Source of the DNA: Gammaproteobacteria bacterium
GTDB taxonomy: Bacteria; Pseudomonadota; Gammaproteobacteria; Pseudomonadales; Azotimanducaceae
Assembly: GCA_003230835.1 (NCBI GenBank)
Contig: QIGT01000495.1
Coordinates: forward strand, 1-43,344
Length of the DNA: 43,344 nucleotides
Reading direction: 5' to 3'
Below the pieces are notes generated by a model. The model had not been told where the DNA came from. It did not search any database and saw only the letters and a program-made list of their open reading frames with translations. Position numbers and translations under genes: made by a program. Below are positions 41,593-43,344 of this stretch, piece after piece; positions within the stretch are counted from its first letter, which is position 1, and each line of letters begins with the position of its first letter.

Positions 41593-42690
41593 CTACTCTG
41601 GTTCTAACGGATAGGGTGTTGATAGATCGGGTACTGATAGATAGGGTTGCATACGCAAATTATAGCGCCCAACAACCTTTTGCGCACGCCCTTGTTTTTC
41701 CGCGTCACGACTCATGATGTATACCGCAAAGTCATGCTCTGCAGCCATCGCCATGCCTGCTTGCTCTCCCAACACCATGATCGCTGTAGCATAGGCGTCC
41801 GCCCACATGGCTTGGGGGTGAACGACGGTCACGGAAACTACGGAATTAGCCGTAGGCAAACCGCTTCTTGGATCGAAAACATGGTGAACTTTCTTGCCGT
41901 CAACCATACGGAAATTTCGATAGTCACCCGATGTTGCCACGGCCAAGTCTGTGAGGTTAAGGACCATTCGACTCTCACCCATTTGGCTCGATTTAGGTAC
42001 TTCGACGCCAATACGCCATAGCTCACCGTGGCGGTTTTCTCCGGCTAACTTGATCTCACCACCCACATCCACCATATGGTCATGGCAGTTCTGTTGTGAC
42101 AACGCTAGGGAGACTTGATCTACAGCGTAACCCTTGGCCAGGGCAGAAAGATCAACGAAAACACTGGGCAGCAGCTTGCGAATTCTAAGAGATGCCAATT
42201 CAATTTTATCCATGCCCACAACTGCGGCCACGATTGCTTGTTCTGCTGTACTGGGTACCACCTCACTAGAGTTTGCACCGAAACCCCACAAATTCACCAG
42301 CGGCCCTACCGTCACATCAAATGCACCGTCACTTTGTTGCGCGACCTCAGCGGCAGTTTCAATCACCTCAAACAACTGCGCAGACACTGGCTGCCATGAG
42401 GTTGCAGCGCTGTGGTTAAAGCGCGACAACTCAGACGCTTCCAAATAGGTGGACATTGTCTGATTGACTGCTGTGAATATGTCCTCTATTTCATTTTTGG
42501 AGACCTGACATCCATTTACCATCCCAAAGGACACGCGATAGTAGGTACCCATGGTTAGACCTTGCCACTGCTGGAATTCAGCCCCACCACATCCTGCAAT
42601 TAAAACCCAGATGCTGAAGCACATCGTCCAGGCGTCAATTTTACGCCGCGGTGAAGTTGCAAAGGCTGAATAAGTCCCGTCTTTTCTCAC
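41593..42690 (-). CDS. apbE: FAD:protein FMN transferase (lipoprotein)
   Basis: ApbE attaches FMN covalently to Thr residues of NqrB and NqrC (and RnfG-type proteins) on the periplasmic side. The 365-residue protein has an N-terminal signal with lipobox LIAGC at about residue 34, the conserved WQGLTMGTYYRV start of the mature domain, the SALAKGYAVD motif, DVGGEIKLAG and HHVFDPRSGLPT, whose residues bind metal and FAD. Length is standard. It is co-transcribed with nqrM and divergent from the symporter gene, with about 260 bp between. Confidence 0.94.
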   Translation of the reverse strand: MRKDGTYSAFATSPRRKIDAWTMCFSIWVLIAGCGGAEFQQWQGLTMGTYYRVSFGMVNGCQVSKNEIEDIFTAVNQTMSTYLEASELSRFNHSAATSWQPVSAQLFEVIETAAEVAQQSDGAFDVTVGPLVNLWGFGANSSEVVPSTAEQAIVAAVVGMDKIELASLRIRKLLPSVFVDLSALAKGYAVDQVSLALSQQNCHDHMVDVGGEIKLAGENRHGELWRIGVEVPKSSQMGESRMVLNLTDLAVATSGDYRNFRMVDGKKVHHVFDPRSGLPTANSVVSVTVVHPQAMWADAYATAIMVLGEQAGMAMAAEHDFAVYIMSRDAEKQGRAQKVVGRYNLRMQPYLSVPDLSTPYPLEPE

Positions 42691-42785
42691 GTTTTCTCAC
42701 AAAACAATCTAAAACTAATTAAGCTTAGGGTGGCATTGTGACGTGAGTCGGGCACAATTGGAAAAAATCACAATAAATTTCATTG

Positions 42786-42944
42786 ATGAATCCGCTACCC
42801 ATACACAGACCCGCCAGACTTTCATCGCGACGATACGCCGCAGCTCCTCGACCTCAAGGTGCTAACACGCGCCAAGCACGCCACCGCGCCGAGTTAGGTA
42901 AGGTGGCCATCAGCCCGGGTCACATCATCAACTTATCGGTTTAG
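42786..42944 (+). CDS. Possible small ORF ahead of the symporter gene
   Basis: An ATG at 42786 opens a 52-codon plus-strand frame ending TAG six bases before the symporter GTG. The N-terminus is Arg-rich (RPARLSSRRYAAAPR) and the product has no hydrophobic segment or known motif. No strong ribosome site precedes it. The close spacing could allow translational coupling or a leader function; a chance ORF is as likely. The remaining 95 bp to the apbE start hold the divergent promoters, with no feature I can name. Confidence 0.22.
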   Translation: MNPLPIHRPARLSSRRYAAAPRPQGANTRQARHRAELGKVAISPGHIINLSV

Positions 42945-42950
42945 AGTACT

Positions 42951-43344
42951 GTGCAATCGCGATGGTTCGCGCCTATTTTAGTATTGGCAGCCTTGCTCGG
43001 TTGGCTGTTAGCAAGTTTGTTCCCAGACCATTCAGTGCTGGCGCCACTGACCCGCGTCATTCAGAGCAGTTTCTTAGCTGCGCTCAAGATGATCATAGCG
43101 CCACTGATTTTTTTCTCTTTGCTGACCGGTGTCATGCAACTGCGAAAATCTGGCAGTATGGGTCGTCTAGGCGGTATAACCGTATTCTACTATCTATGTA
43201 CATCGGCTATCGCCATTTGTATTGGCTTGTTAGTAGTGCTCTTCATCCATCCATGGACAGAATACCCTCCCCTGTATGACACCCCTGCCGCGGTCTCTTC
43301 AGCCGCCCCAAATGCCGCTGCTAATGCCGCTGCTAATACGACTG
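42951..43344 (+). CDS. Dicarboxylate/amino acid:cation symporter (DAACS), 5' part
   Basis: The GTG-started frame runs off the window. It reads FAPILVLAALLGWLLASLFPD, then LAALKMIIAPLIFFSLLTGV, then GITVFYYLCTSAIAICIGLLV. This is the N-terminal part of the GltP/DctA family, which co-transports C4-dicarboxylates or glutamate/aspartate with Na+ or H+ across the inner membrane. An in-frame TAG lies just upstream, so the start cannot be further out. The periplasmic loop after the third helix carries an Ala/Asn-rich run (SAAPNAAANAAAN). The ORF track missed this frame. Confidence 0.85.
   Translation, partial: MQSRWFAPILVLAALLGWLLASLFPDHSVLAPLTRVIQSSFLAALKMIIAPLIFFSLLTGVMQLRKSGSMGRLGGITVFYYLCTSAIAICIGLLVVLFIHPWTEYPPLYDTPAAVSSAAPNAAANAAANTT

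Overview
The window looks like chromosome from a marine-type gammaproteobacterium of the Pseudomonas/Oceanospirillum/Cellvibrio breadth. The reasons are: (i) the gene order rne-murB-kdsB-lpxK/msbA-exbD-exbB ... comEC-DUF2062-lolC/D/E-PilZ-sthA, which from memory matches the block around rne to sth in Pseudomonas; (ii) an apbE-nqrM pair, which serves the sodium-pumping NADH:quinone reductase; (iii) LexA- and sigma32-like promoter elements of the E. coli type. The species cannot be named from the sequence alone.

Region 1 (1-24.0 kb) is an orderly, dense housekeeping block. The 3' end of rne converges on an envelope operon on the minus strand: exbB, exbD, a fused msbA-lpxK, kdsB, and (after a plus-strand SDR gene) alkB-like and murB. 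A plus-strand SDR dehydrogenase is inserted, followed by an array of hairpins. Next come a D-threonine-aldolase-like PLP enzyme, galU, an orphan gene behind a near-consensus LexA box, clpB with a sigma32-like promoter, and a PilZ plus degenerate-Nudix protein. The block ends with comEC, a DUF2062 gene, a three-gene Lol lipoprotein-export operon, a second PilZ protein, sthA and an HDOD protein. Together these genes make lipid A and KDO, export lipid A and lipoproteins, and sense c-di-GMP.

Region 2 (24.0-27.1 kb) is a decay zone. It holds a VapC-type tail, a gyrA/serC deletion remnant, a frameshifted GntR/LacI-type regulator with a perfect 13-bp inverted-repeat operator, an IS3-family transposase tail and a frameshifted membrane protein.

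Region 3 (27.1-36.3 kb) is accessory but mostly intact. It has a DedA/TVP38-like membrane protein, a secreted protein with its anti-sigma and ECF sigma genes, a four-gene PhnC/D/E/E-type oxyanion ABC importer, and an orphan hybrid histidine kinase.

Region 4 (36.4-40.8 kb) is a second decay zone around an intact animal-type haem peroxidase. It contains a carboxylesterase stump, a methyltransferase pseudogene with several lesions, an IS91-like transposase tail, and dispersed copies of a repeat that also borders the gyrA remnant in region 2. The shared repeat and the truncated genes next to it suggest that one kind of mobile element shaped both zones.

Region 5 (40.8-43.3 kb) holds a small membrane protein, nqrM, apbE and the start of a dicarboxylate/amino-acid:cation symporter that runs off the window.

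No tRNA, rRNA or CRISPR array was seen. The items most worth following up are the MsbA-LpxK fusion, the LexA-box orphan gene, the PilZ/degenerate-Nudix protein, and the dispersed repeat flanking gene fragments.
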